Source: Gammaproteobacteria bacterium
GTDB taxonomy: Bacteria > Pseudomonadota > Gammaproteobacteria > Arenicellales > Poriferihabitantaceae
Direction of reading: 5' to 3'
DNA length: 12,532 nucleotides
NCBI GenBank assembly: GCA_020027415.1
Contig: JAHRAW010000042.1
Coordinates: 1-12,532 of the forward strand
A program made the translations under genes and the position numbers. Numbering within the stretch: position 1 is the stretch's first letter; every line of letters begins with the position of its first letter. Shown in pieces: positions 1 through 5,789 of the stretch. The notes under the pieces are model-generated. The model was not told the origin of the DNA. It ran no database searches and was given only the letters and a program-made list of their open reading frames with translations.

Positions 1-114
1 CAACAAGCAAACCACACCATACTGAACTCCGCCACCTTAACGCTCACGCCGAAAAAGGTGCGTAAATATGATCGCCAGGTGATTTACTTTGGCGATCATC
101 ACCTTAAGGAATAA
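1..114 (+). CDS. 3' end of an unidentified protein (partial)
   Basis: An open frame enters from the left edge in frame 1 and ends at TAA (112-114), giving the last 37 residues of a protein. The tail is hydrophilic with a mix of basic and aromatic residues (it ends in YFGDHHLKE) and shows no membrane segment or motif I recognise. The reason to call it coding is context: a strong intrinsic terminator on the same strand begins 39 bases after the stop, as expected for the end of a transcription unit. It converges with sufSE. Function cannot be assigned from this tail. It may be a chance open frame, but the terminator makes a real gene more likely. Confidence 0.5.
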   Translation, partial: QQANHTILNSATLTLTPKKVRKYDRQVIYFGDHHLKE

Positions 115-152
115 CCTGCGGCATCGGTTGGCGGCTTGCCGACTGGTGCGGG

Positions 153-207
153 CGCAACCGGCATGCGGGAGTTACTCGGTCAACTTCGCATGCTTGGTTG
201 CGTTTTT
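153..207 (+). terminator. Intrinsic (Rho-independent) terminator
   Basis: A long stem is formed by 153-173 and 182-202. CGCAACC (153-159) pairs with GGTTGCG (196-202). GCATGCG (161-167) pairs with CGCATGC (187-193). The inner part (170-173 with 182-185) closes an 8-base loop at 174-181, with G-T wobbles and small bulges between. Five T residues (203-207) follow immediately. The T tract is only on the + strand side, so it should end the + strand transcript stopping at 114 and not the suf transcript coming from the right. Confidence 0.75.
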
Positions 208-268
208 GGGATTGGCGAATTGCGCCGGAATTGCACCCTGCCTGGGTTGCGCCAAGAGTTGCGCCGGG

Positions 269-688
269 CTAATGCGCCTTGCTGAATTTTTCACCAATAG
301 ATTTCAGCGTGTTCACCATGCTAAGCAAGCCGTTTGAGCGGGTCGGGGACAAATGCGCCTGCAACCCAATCGCGTCAATAAAATAAAGTTCGGTGTGGGC
401 GATATCCATCGGCTGCTGCGCATCCAACACCCTGACTAACAACGCGATAATGCCCTTGGTGATGAGGGCGTCGCTATCCGCGGTGAAGGTAACCGCGCCG
501 TTGCGCAACTCAGCGCGCAGCCATACTTGGCTCTGGCAGCCGCGGATTAAGTGTTGTTCGGTTTTATATTGCGGCTCAATGATGGGCAGTTTTTTGCCCA
601 GGTCAATCAGGTATTCGTATTTATCCATCCACCGGTTGAAGCAACCGAACTCCTCAATGATGGCGTCTTGGATTTGATTGATGGTCAT
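269..688 (-). CDS. sufE: SufE family sulfur-acceptor protein for Fe-S assembly
   Basis: SufE takes persulfide sulfur from the cysteine desulfurase SufS, raises its activity, and passes the sulfur to the cluster scaffold in the cytoplasm. The 139-residue length fits the family. The signature RGCQSQVWL is present, with the sulfur-accepting cysteine at residue 51, the same position as in E. coli SufE. The GCQSQVW form favours SufE over the CsdE paralogue. The gene lies 64 bases downstream of sufS on the same strand, so the two are probably co-transcribed. The ATG at 688 gives a normal SufE N terminus but has no clear Shine-Dalgarno sequence. An 8-base tandem array (704-735) sits in the gap just ahead of it. 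Genes for the SufBCD scaffold are not in the window. Confidence 0.93.
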   Translation of the reverse strand: MTINQIQDAIIEEFGCFNRWMDKYEYLIDLGKKLPIIEPQYKTEQHLIRGCQSQVWLRAELRNGAVTFTADSDALITKGIIALLVRVLDAQQPMDIAHTELYFIDAIGLQAHLSPTRSNGLLSMVNTLKSIGEKFSKAH

Positions 689-703
689 GTTGGCGGTCGG
701 TGG

Positions 704-735
704 CTTAGCGGCTTAGTGGCTTAGCGACTTAGCGA
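704..735. repeat. 8-base tandem array, four units, before sufE
   Basis: Four units in exact 8-base register on the + strand: CTTAGCGG, CTTAGTGG, CTTAGCGA, CTTAGCGA. It occupies half of the 64-base gap between sufS and sufE and ends 15 bases before the sufE start codon. It uses the same unit family (CTYAGYRR) as the array before maf. Confidence 0.9.
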
Positions 736-752
736 ATACGGTGCCCTTAATC

Positions 753-1994
753 TCATGCCAGCATATTCGCGGCGCGCGCAACCGCCGCCACCAACGCATC
801 CACCTCGGCGCGATGGTTGTAAATCGCAAACGAGGCGCGCACCGTGCCTGAGATATTGTAAAAATCCATGAGCGGTTGCGTGCAGTGGTGACCGGTGCGC
901 ACCGCCACGCCTTGCTGATCAAGAATGGTGCCGACATCAAACGGATGCGCGTCCGCCAGTAAAAATGAAATCACGCAAACTTTGTGCGGCGCGGTGCCGA
1001 GTATGGTTACGCGTGGCAGCGCGCTGAGTTGTGCGGTGGCATAGGCCAGCAAGTCTTGCTCATGCGCAGTCACCGCTTCCGCATCAAACTGGGCAAACCA
1101 TGCAATCGCCGCGCCTAAACCGATGCCGCCGACAATGTTCGGCGTGCCGGCTTCAAACTTATGCGGCAACTCGGCAAAGGTGGTTTTGTCAAAAGTGACC
1201 CGCTCAATCATCTCGCCGCCGCCTTGATACGGCGGCATATCGTTGAGCAACGCGGCCTTGCCATACAGCACCCCGACCCCGGTGGGGGCGAACATTTTGT
1301 GCCCGGAAAACGCATAAAAATCCACCCCCAAGGCTTGCACATCCACGCGCATATGCGGCATTGCCTGCGCGCCGTCCAGCAACACCAACGCGCCTTGCGC
1401 ATGCGCCAACTCAATTACCCGCGCCACCGGATTGACGCTCCCTAAGGTGTTGGATACATGCGCGATGGCGACCAGTCGGGTGCGCTCCGATAACAATTCT
1501 TGGAACGCGTCTAAGCGCAATTCGCCGGCGTGCGTAATCGGCAAGATTTTCAGTCGAGATTGTTGTTGTTGGCAAATCAACTGCCATGGCACGATATTGG
1601 AATGGTGTTCCATGGTGGACAGGATGATCTCATCGCCGGGCTTGAGATGCTTGCGCCCCCAGCAAGTCGCCACCAGATTGATGCCGGCGGTGGTGCCGCT
1701 GGTGAACAGCACTTCGGCGGCTTGTTCGGCGTGGATATACGCGCGCACGGTTTCGCGCGCCTGCTCATACGCGTGGGTCGCTTGCTGGCTCAGATGATGC
1801 ACCCCGCGATGGATATTGGCGTTGAGTTCGCGGTAATAATGCGCCATCGCGTCAATTACCGGCTGCGGCTTCTGCGCAGTCGCGCCGTTATCCAAATACA
1901 CCAACCGATTGCCGTTGACCTCGCGCGCAAGAATCGGAAACTGGCGGCGAATGGCTGCCACATCCAGCGTAGGCGAGGTGGTTGGTGGTTTCAC
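753..1994 (-). CDS. sufS: Cysteine desulfurase SufS (group II)
   Basis: This PLP enzyme converts L-cysteine to L-alanine and leaves a persulfide on its active-site cysteine for SufE. At 413 residues it has the usual length. Visible family landmarks are the substrate/PLP-region EHHSN (His130), LLDGAQA (Asp207 and Gln210 binding PLP), SGHK with the Schiff-base Lys233, and RTGHHC with catalytic Cys371 in the class-II loop. RTGHHC and the N-terminal REVNG/YLDNGATAQKP block favour SufS over CsdA. The best start is GTG at 1994; it places the conserved FPIL segment near residue 19, as expected. No Shine-Dalgarno sequence is evident. It is first of a sufS-sufE pair, with a candidate promoter at 2161-2190. 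The pair stands apart from sufBCD, so the scaffold genes must be elsewhere if present. Confidence 0.95.
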   Translation of the reverse strand: MKPPTTSPTLDVAAIRRQFPILAREVNGNRLVYLDNGATAQKPQPVIDAMAHYYRELNANIHRGVHHLSQQATHAYEQARETVRAYIHAEQAAEVLFTSGTTAGINLVATCWGRKHLKPGDEIILSTMEHHSNIVPWQLICQQQQSRLKILPITHAGELRLDAFQELLSERTRLVAIAHVSNTLGSVNPVARVIELAHAQGALVLLDGAQAMPHMRVDVQALGVDFYAFSGHKMFAPTGVGVLYGKAALLNDMPPYQGGGEMIERVTFDKTTFAELPHKFEAGTPNIVGGIGLGAAIAWFAQFDAEAVTAHEQDLLAYATAQLSALPRVTILGTAPHKVCVISFLLADAHPFDVGTILDQQGVAVRTGHHCTQPLMDFYNISGTVRASFAIYNHRAEVDALVAAVARAANMLA

Positions 1995-2028
1995 GGCAAG
2001 CAGAAATTGGGAAATCGGTAGCGGGGAA

Positions 2029-2103
2029 CTCGGCGGACTTACTCAGTAGACTCAGCGGATTGGACTCGGCGAACTCAGCAAACGCGGCGATTGCCTCAGC
2101 AAA
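2029..2103. repeat. Degenerate 9-base repeat cluster before sufS
   Basis: Six related 9-base units on the + strand, CTCRGYRRA: CTCGGCGGA (2029), CTCAGTAGA (2042), CTCAGCGGA (2051), CTCGGCGAA (2065), CTCAGCAAA (2074) and CTCAGCAAA (2095). Some abut and others are separated by 4-12 bases. The last two belong to a 13-base direct repeat, CTCAGCAAACGCG. The cluster ends 34 bases from the sufS start. Confidence 0.75.
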
Positions 2104-2160
2104 CGCGCTACTACCGCCGCCGCCGCCGCAAACCATGGAACGATAGCAACGCGACGCTGA

Positions 2161-2190
2161 ATCATAGCCGATTTATGCAGTTCCCCGCAA
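2161..2190 (-). promoter_or_regulatory. Candidate sigma-70 promoter for sufSE
   Basis: Read on the minus strand, TTGCGG (2190-2185) and TATGAT (2166-2161) are 18 bases apart, matching 3 of 6 and 5 of 6 positions of the -35 and -10 consensus. It lies about 167 bases upstream of the sufS GTG, which would give a long leader running through the CCG run and the 9-base repeat cluster. It was picked by eye and is unproven. Confidence 0.35.
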
Positions 2191-2269
2191 CCGAACTTAC
2201 CCGGTCCCGTGCGGCCATCAATCCGCCGCCAAAATGGCGTGCGGCGGCTGATACCAGGCCGCTCGGCGA

Positions 2270-2298
2270 TTGCCGCCGGGCGCGGTTTTAAGTATGAT
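2270..2298 (+). promoter_or_regulatory. Candidate sigma-70 promoter for the MR/MLE-ThDP cassette
   Basis: TTGCCG (2270-2275) and TATGAT (2293-2298) are separated by 17 bases, matching 4 of 6 and 5 of 6 consensus positions. It points towards the truncated MR/MLE frame at 2396 and the ThDP enzyme gene at 2700. Together with the minus-strand candidate at 2161-2190 it would form a divergent promoter pair about 100 bases apart. Confidence 0.4.
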
Positions 2299-2348
2299 TG
2301 CGCTCTCTATTTTTTGTCGTGGAGCGCCTCGGCAAAAGCCAAGCAAAG

Positions 2349-2390
2349 CCAACGACACTAAGCCAACGACACTAAGCCAGCGATACTCAG
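2349..2390. repeat. 14-base tandem triplicate before the MR/MLE fragment
   Basis: Two identical units CCAACGACACTAAG (2349-2362, 2363-2376) are followed by a diverged third, CCAGCGATACTCAG (2377-2390). The array ends 5 bases before the ATG at 2396. Each unit contains a CTNAG core like those in the 8-base arrays. Confidence 0.9.
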
Positions 2391-2395
2391 CGCCC

Positions 2396-2617
2396 ATGAA
2401 AATCACCGCCGTCCACAGCCATGTCCTGCAATACGACCTGCCTGAGGAACTTGACTATTCGCAACAATACTACGCCAAGCGCACCGCGCATCTGGTTGAA
2501 GTGCGCACTGACGAAGGCATAATTGGCTGGGGCGAGTGTTTCGGTCCCGGCAATATCGCGCTTGCCAATCGCAGTATCGTTGCGCAAGTGATGCAGCCGA
2601 TGATTGTCGGCGAATAG
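2396..2617 (+). pseudogene. Truncated N-terminal fragment of an MR/MLE (enolase superfamily) enzyme
   Basis: The 73-residue frame starts MKITAVHSHVL and contains LVEVRTDEGIIGWGEC. This is the N-terminal capping domain of mandelate racemase/muconate lactonizing-type enzymes, which are normally 350-400 residues. It stops at TAG (2615-2617) right after MIVGE, where relatives usually continue with DP and the rest of the capping domain. The codon after the stop encodes Pro, but the following residues do not look like the family in any frame I tried. The catalytic barrel with its metal ligands is absent, so it cannot be an active enzyme alone. It is not a close duplicate of the full-length MR/MLE protein at 4475, as the two N termini differ strongly. 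Most likely it is the remnant of a gene cut by a deletion or rearrangement. Confidence 0.75.
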
Positions 2618-2668
2618 CCGCGACTGAGGCAACCTCGCCCCAACGCCTCGCTTAGCCGAACTTCCCAA

Positions 2669-2700
2669 CCACTGCGCATCCATTCCGCAACCATTCCGCA
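2669..2700. repeat. 11-base repeat running into the ThDP enzyme start codon
   Basis: Three units in 11-base register: CCACTGCGCAT (2669-2679), CCATTCCGCAA (2680-2690) and CCATTCCGCA (2691-2700), the last continuing directly into the ATG at 2700. There is no Shine-Dalgarno sequence in this stretch. Confidence 0.75.
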
Positions 2701-4358
2701 TGTCCCAAGCCACGCGCAGCGGCGGTCAAATATTGGTGGACGGGTTGCGCGCCAACCGGGTGCGGCATGTGTTTTGCGTGCCGGGGGAAAGTTATTTGGC
2801 GGCGTTGGACGCTTTTTATCAGCACCAGAAGCAAATTCAATTAATCGTATGCCGTCAGGAAGGCGGCGCCGCGTATATGGCGGAAGCCTACGGCAAGTTG
2901 AGCGGGCAGCCGGGAATTTGTTTTGTCTCGCGCGGACCCGGCGCCGCCAACGCCATGGTCGGCATCCATACCGCGTTTCAAGATTCCACCCCGTTGCTGC
3001 TGTTTGTTGGGCAGATTCCGCGCCGTGAATTAGGGCGGGAAGCCTTTCAGGAACTGGATTATCGCAAAGTATACGGCGGCGTCGCCAAAGCCGTGTTTCA
3101 GGTGCAACAAGCCGCGGATATCCCGCAGCAGTTATTTGACGCGTGGACGACTGCAATCTCACATCGTCCGGGTCCGGTGGTGGTGGAGTTGCCGGAAGAC
3201 ATGCTCGCCGAGCAAGCGGTCGCCGCCGACCGCGAACCGGCAACGCGCATAGCAAATCGCCCCACCGCCGAATCGTTGCGGCGATTTACTAAGTTGTTGA
3301 AAAAATCGGCGCGCCCGGTGGTAATTGGCGGCGGCGCGGCGTGGACTCCGCAAACCAACTCGGCGTTGGCTGACTTTGCCGAAAAGCATTGCTTGCCGGT
3401 CGCGTGCGCGTTCCGCCGCCAAGATATGTTTGACAACACCCATCCGCACTATGTCGGCGACTTGGGGCTTGCGCCCACTCCGCACTTGCTCAAGTTGGTG
3501 AAAGATGCGGATTTGGTCATTGCGCTGAGCGCGCGCTTGGGGGAGATTACCACCGGCAGTTATACGCTGTTTGCGGTGCCGGAGTTTGATGCCAGCGGGC
3601 GCGGGCGGCGCAAACTGGCGCATATTTTCCCCTCCGCGCAGGAATTGAATTCGGTGTATCACGCCGACCTCGGCATCGATAGCGACGCCGAAACTTTTTT
3701 GCAGGCGATGGCGAAACTGGAGCCGGAAGCGGCAATGGAAGCGCGCGCCATCCCCGCCCGCCAACTGCAACGGCAGCGCATCGCCACCGCACGACAGCAT
3801 TACCTGGCCGAGTTGCAATCGCCGAAAGAGCCGGATGCGCCGCTCAGAATGGACCAGATCATGCAATTTTTGCGCGCCAGATTGCCCGCCGACAGCATCA
3901 TCGCCAACGGCGCCGGCAATTTTGCGCGCTGGTGTCGGCTGTATCAATTTCGCCAAGCCAACACCCAACTCGCCAGCACCAATGGTTCCATGGGGTATGG
4001 CGCGCCCGCCGCCATCGCCGGCAAAATCGTCCGCCCGCAATCCATCGTAGTGTCGTTTTCCGGCGACGGCTGCTTTTTGATGAACGGGCAGGAACTTGCC
4101 ACCGCAGTGCAATACGATATTCGCGTGATATTCTTGGTTCTCAACAACAACCAATATGGCACCATTCGCTCCCATCAGCAGCGGCGGTTTCCCGGTCGCC
4201 CCATCGCCACTTCGCTCAACAACCCGGACTTCGCGGCGTTGGCGCGGGCTTATCACGCCTTCGGCGCGTGCGTCACGCGCGCTGAGGAATTTGAGGCGGT
4301 GTTTGAGCAAGCCTTGCGCGCCAAACGACCGGCGGTCATTGAACTTAAAACCGATTGA
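2700..4358 (+). CDS. ThDP-dependent enzyme, acetolactate synthase-like family
   Basis: This 552-residue protein has the three-domain plan of ThDP-dependent decarboxylases and synthases. The N-terminal pyrimidine-binding domain spans about 8-175, with the activating glutamate in CRQEGGAAYMAEAYG (Glu54) and the segment RGPGAANAMVGIHTAFQDSTP. The central domain spans about 190-330 (PVVIGGGAAW). The C-terminal pyrophosphate domain spans about 380-550, with the metal/ThDP motif GDG at 455-457 and NNN at 482-484. Such enzymes cleave or join 2-keto acids. No regulatory small subunit (IlvN) gene follows, and the EGGAAYMAEAYG form differs from classical IlvB, so valine/isoleucine synthesis is unlikely. 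It sits 116 bases before a complete MR/MLE gene. A 2-keto-acid decarboxylase or lyase working on the product of that enzyme is plausible, but the substrate is unknown. The start runs out of an 11-base repeat. Confidence 0.88.
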   Translation: MSQATRSGGQILVDGLRANRVRHVFCVPGESYLAALDAFYQHQKQIQLIVCRQEGGAAYMAEAYGKLSGQPGICFVSRGPGAANAMVGIHTAFQDSTPLLLFVGQIPRRELGREAFQELDYRKVYGGVAKAVFQVQQAADIPQQLFDAWTTAISHRPGPVVVELPEDMLAEQAVAADREPATRIANRPTAESLRRFTKLLKKSARPVVIGGGAAWTPQTNSALADFAEKHCLPVACAFRRQDMFDNTHPHYVGDLGLAPTPHLLKLVKDADLVIALSARLGEITTGSYTLFAVPEFDASGRGRRKLAHIFPSAQELNSVYHADLGIDSDAETFLQAMAKLEPEAAMEARAIPARQLQRQRIATARQHYLAELQSPKEPDAPLRMDQIMQFLRARLPADSIIANGAGNFARWCRLYQFRQANTQLASTNGSMGYGAPAAIAGKIVRPQSIVVSFSGDGCFLMNGQELATAVQYDIRVIFLVLNNNQYGTIRSHQQRRFPGRPIATSLNNPDFAALARAYHAFGACVTRAEEFEAVFEQALRAKRPAVIELKTD

Positions 4359-4414
4359 ATTCGGTTTACAATCGCGCGCCGCCGACGCTGGATACTCCAT
4401 ACCGCACACTACGA

Positions 4415-4449
4415 ATTCGCCATTCGCCATTCGCCATTCACTATTCACC
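4415..4449. repeat. 7-base tandem array (ATTCGCC) between the ThDP and MR/MLE genes
   Basis: Five units in exact 7-base register: ATTCGCC, ATTCGCC, ATTCGCC, ATTCACT, ATTCACC. It lies in the 116-base gap and ends 25 bases before the ATG at 4475. The form resembles the short tandemly repeated repetitive (STRR) heptamers known from cyanobacterial genomes, although the surrounding genes are proteobacterial. Confidence 0.92.
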
Positions 4450-4474
4450 ACCAATTTAAAGCAACCCACGCCGC

Positions 4475-5662
4475 ATGAAAATCGTTGACCTTAAAACTTG
4501 GGTAGTCGGCAATCCGCCGCCGTATTTTGGCGGGCGTTATTTCATTTTCGTCAAACTGATATCAGACCACGGCATAGAAGGCATTGGCGAAGTGTTTGCG
4601 ACCACTTTTTCGCCGTCGGTCATCGTCAAAATGATTGAAGATGTATTCCAACGCTGCGTGCTGGGCGCCAACCCGTTTCAAATAGAAAAGTTGTGGCGCA
4701 CCGTTTATGGTAGCGGGTATAACTTGCGCCCGGATGTTTCCTTGATTGGCGTGCTCAGCGGCTTAGAAATCGCCTGCTGGGATATCGTCGGCAAGGAAGT
4801 GAATCAACCCATTTATAATTTACTGGGCGGGCAGGTGCGCGAGAAATTGCGCACTTACACCTACCTATATCCAGATGCAAATGATGCGCAGGAGCAGGTG
4901 TATTGCAACCCGCAGGTTGCCGCCGAACGCGCCGCCGAGTATGTGGCGATGGGTTTCACCGCGCTCAAATTTGACCCCGCCGGACCGTATACCGTGTATG
5001 ACGGTCGCCAGCCGGGACTGGAGGATCTGGATCGCTCAGAACAATTCGTCAAGCAAATTCGCGAGGCGGTCGGCGCGCGCGCCGATTTGTTGTTCGGTAC
5101 GCACGGGCAGTTCACCGCCGCTGGCGCGATTCGGCTGGCGCGCCGCTTGGAAAAATGGCAGCCGTTGTGGTTTGAAGAACCGACCCCGCCGGAAAATCCG
5201 CGCGAGATGGCGCGAGTGGCGCGCCAAACCACCATTCCGATTGCCACCGGCGAACGGCTGACCACCAAATACGAATTCGCGCGGGTGTTGGAACAGCAAG
5301 CCGCGGCCATTTTGCAGCCGGCGTTGGGGCGCGTCGGCGGGATTCTGGAAGCCAAAAAAATCGCCGCCATCGCGGAACCGTATTACGCGCAGATTGCGCC
5401 GCATTTGTATTGCGGCCCCATTGCAGGCGCCGCGAACATTCAACTTGGCGCGTGCATTCCCAATTTTCTGATTTTAGAAAGCATTGAGCAATGGGGCGGT
5501 TTCCACGCCGACCTATTGAAACAACCGGTGCAGTGGCAAGATGGGTATGTGATTCCGCCGACCGCGCCCGGGTTAGGCGTGGAACTCAACGAACAAGTGG
5601 CCGATGCGCATCCGTACACCGACTCAAATCTGCATCAGGAAATGAGCGCCTGTCCGCGGTAA
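4475..5662 (+). CDS. Mandelate racemase/muconate lactonizing enzyme family protein
   Basis: This 395-residue member of the enolase superfamily has an N-terminal capping domain (about 1-125) and a (beta/alpha)7-beta barrel (about 126-375). It most resembles the sugar-acid dehydratase (galactonate dehydratase-like) branch, which dehydrates aldonic acids to 2-keto-3-deoxy acids. Visible active-site positions are Lys165 and Asp167 in ALKFDP, His210 in FGTHGQ, Glu234 in WFEEP, Glu260 in ATGE, His310 in IAPHLYCGP and Glu335 in ILE. By alignment the first of the three Mg-binding carboxylates (Asp in the usual VDFHG) is Gly208 here, while the two glutamate ligands are kept. I believe related proteins share the GTHGQ form, so it may define a subfamily. 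It probably shares a transcript with the ThDP enzyme upstream; a hairpin follows 6 bases after the stop. Substrate unknown. Confidence 0.9.
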   Translation: MKIVDLKTWVVGNPPPYFGGRYFIFVKLISDHGIEGIGEVFATTFSPSVIVKMIEDVFQRCVLGANPFQIEKLWRTVYGSGYNLRPDVSLIGVLSGLEIACWDIVGKEVNQPIYNLLGGQVREKLRTYTYLYPDANDAQEQVYCNPQVAAERAAEYVAMGFTALKFDPAGPYTVYDGRQPGLEDLDRSEQFVKQIREAVGARADLLFGTHGQFTAAGAIRLARRLEKWQPLWFEEPTPPENPREMARVARQTTIPIATGERLTTKYEFARVLEQQAAAILQPALGRVGGILEAKKIAAIAEPYYAQIAPHLYCGPIAGAANIQLGACIPNFLILESIEQWGGFHADLLKQPVQWQDGYVIPPTAPGLGVELNEQVADAHPYTDSNLHQEMSACPR

Positions 5663-5668
5663 CTTTAA

Positions 5669-5705
5669 GCGCGTCGGCGGTGATGATTTTGCGCCGCCCG
5701 CGCGC
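5669..5705. terminator. GC-rich hairpin between converging genes, possible terminator
   Basis: Arms 5669-5680 and 5694-5705 pair over 12 positions with one mismatch (5675/5699) and one G-T wobble, closing a 13-base loop. It begins 6 bases after the MR/MLE stop codon and lies in the gap where this unit meets dsbB from the other strand. The downstream tract (AATTATT) is a poor U run, so termination could be weak, Rho-assisted, or the hairpin may mainly protect the 3' end. Confidence 0.45.
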
Positions 5706-5789
5706 AATTATTCGCCATCATTCCACCAACCGAGTAACGCGCCATGAAAATCGGCTTGAATGGAATGCAACCTCACGCGGCGGCGCGCA

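Larger units (their letters stand above)
1995..2395. other. Divergent intergenic region, sufS versus MR/MLE fragment
   Basis: This gene-free stretch of about 400 bases separates two divergently read units. From left to right it holds the degenerate 9-base array upstream of sufS (2029-2103), a trinucleotide run of five CCG units (2114-2129), a candidate minus-strand promoter (2161-2190), a hairpin with perfect 7-base arms CCGCCGC (2223-2229) and GCGGCGG (2241-2247), a candidate plus-strand promoter (2270-2298) and a 14-base triplicate repeat (2349-2390). Short open frames across it lack homology and follow the repeats. I see no RNA gene and no recognisable IscR or Fur operator, although degenerate operators could be missed by eye. 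Confidence 0.6.

Noticed and set aside
2270..2395. Upstream start at 2270 for the MR/MLE fragment
   Set aside because: The additional residues are encoded by the promoter candidate and the 14-base repeat; MKI at 2396 is the normal family N terminus.
2470..3255. 261-codon minus-strand open frame
   Set aside because: It spans the MR/MLE fragment, the repeat-bearing gap and the ThDP N terminus antisense; the product is very Arg/Pro-rich with no family resemblance.
2700..4358. ThDP enzyme as the biosynthetic acetolactate synthase IlvB
   Set aside because: No ilvN or ilvC neighbour, and the Glu54 region reads EGGAAYMAEAYG rather than the classical form.
3159..4469. 436-codon open frame on the minus strand
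   Set aside because: It is antisense to the ThDP enzyme gene, whose ThDP motifs are unmistakable. The translation is rich in Arg, Gly and His with no recognisable motif, typical of a GC-rich shadow frame.
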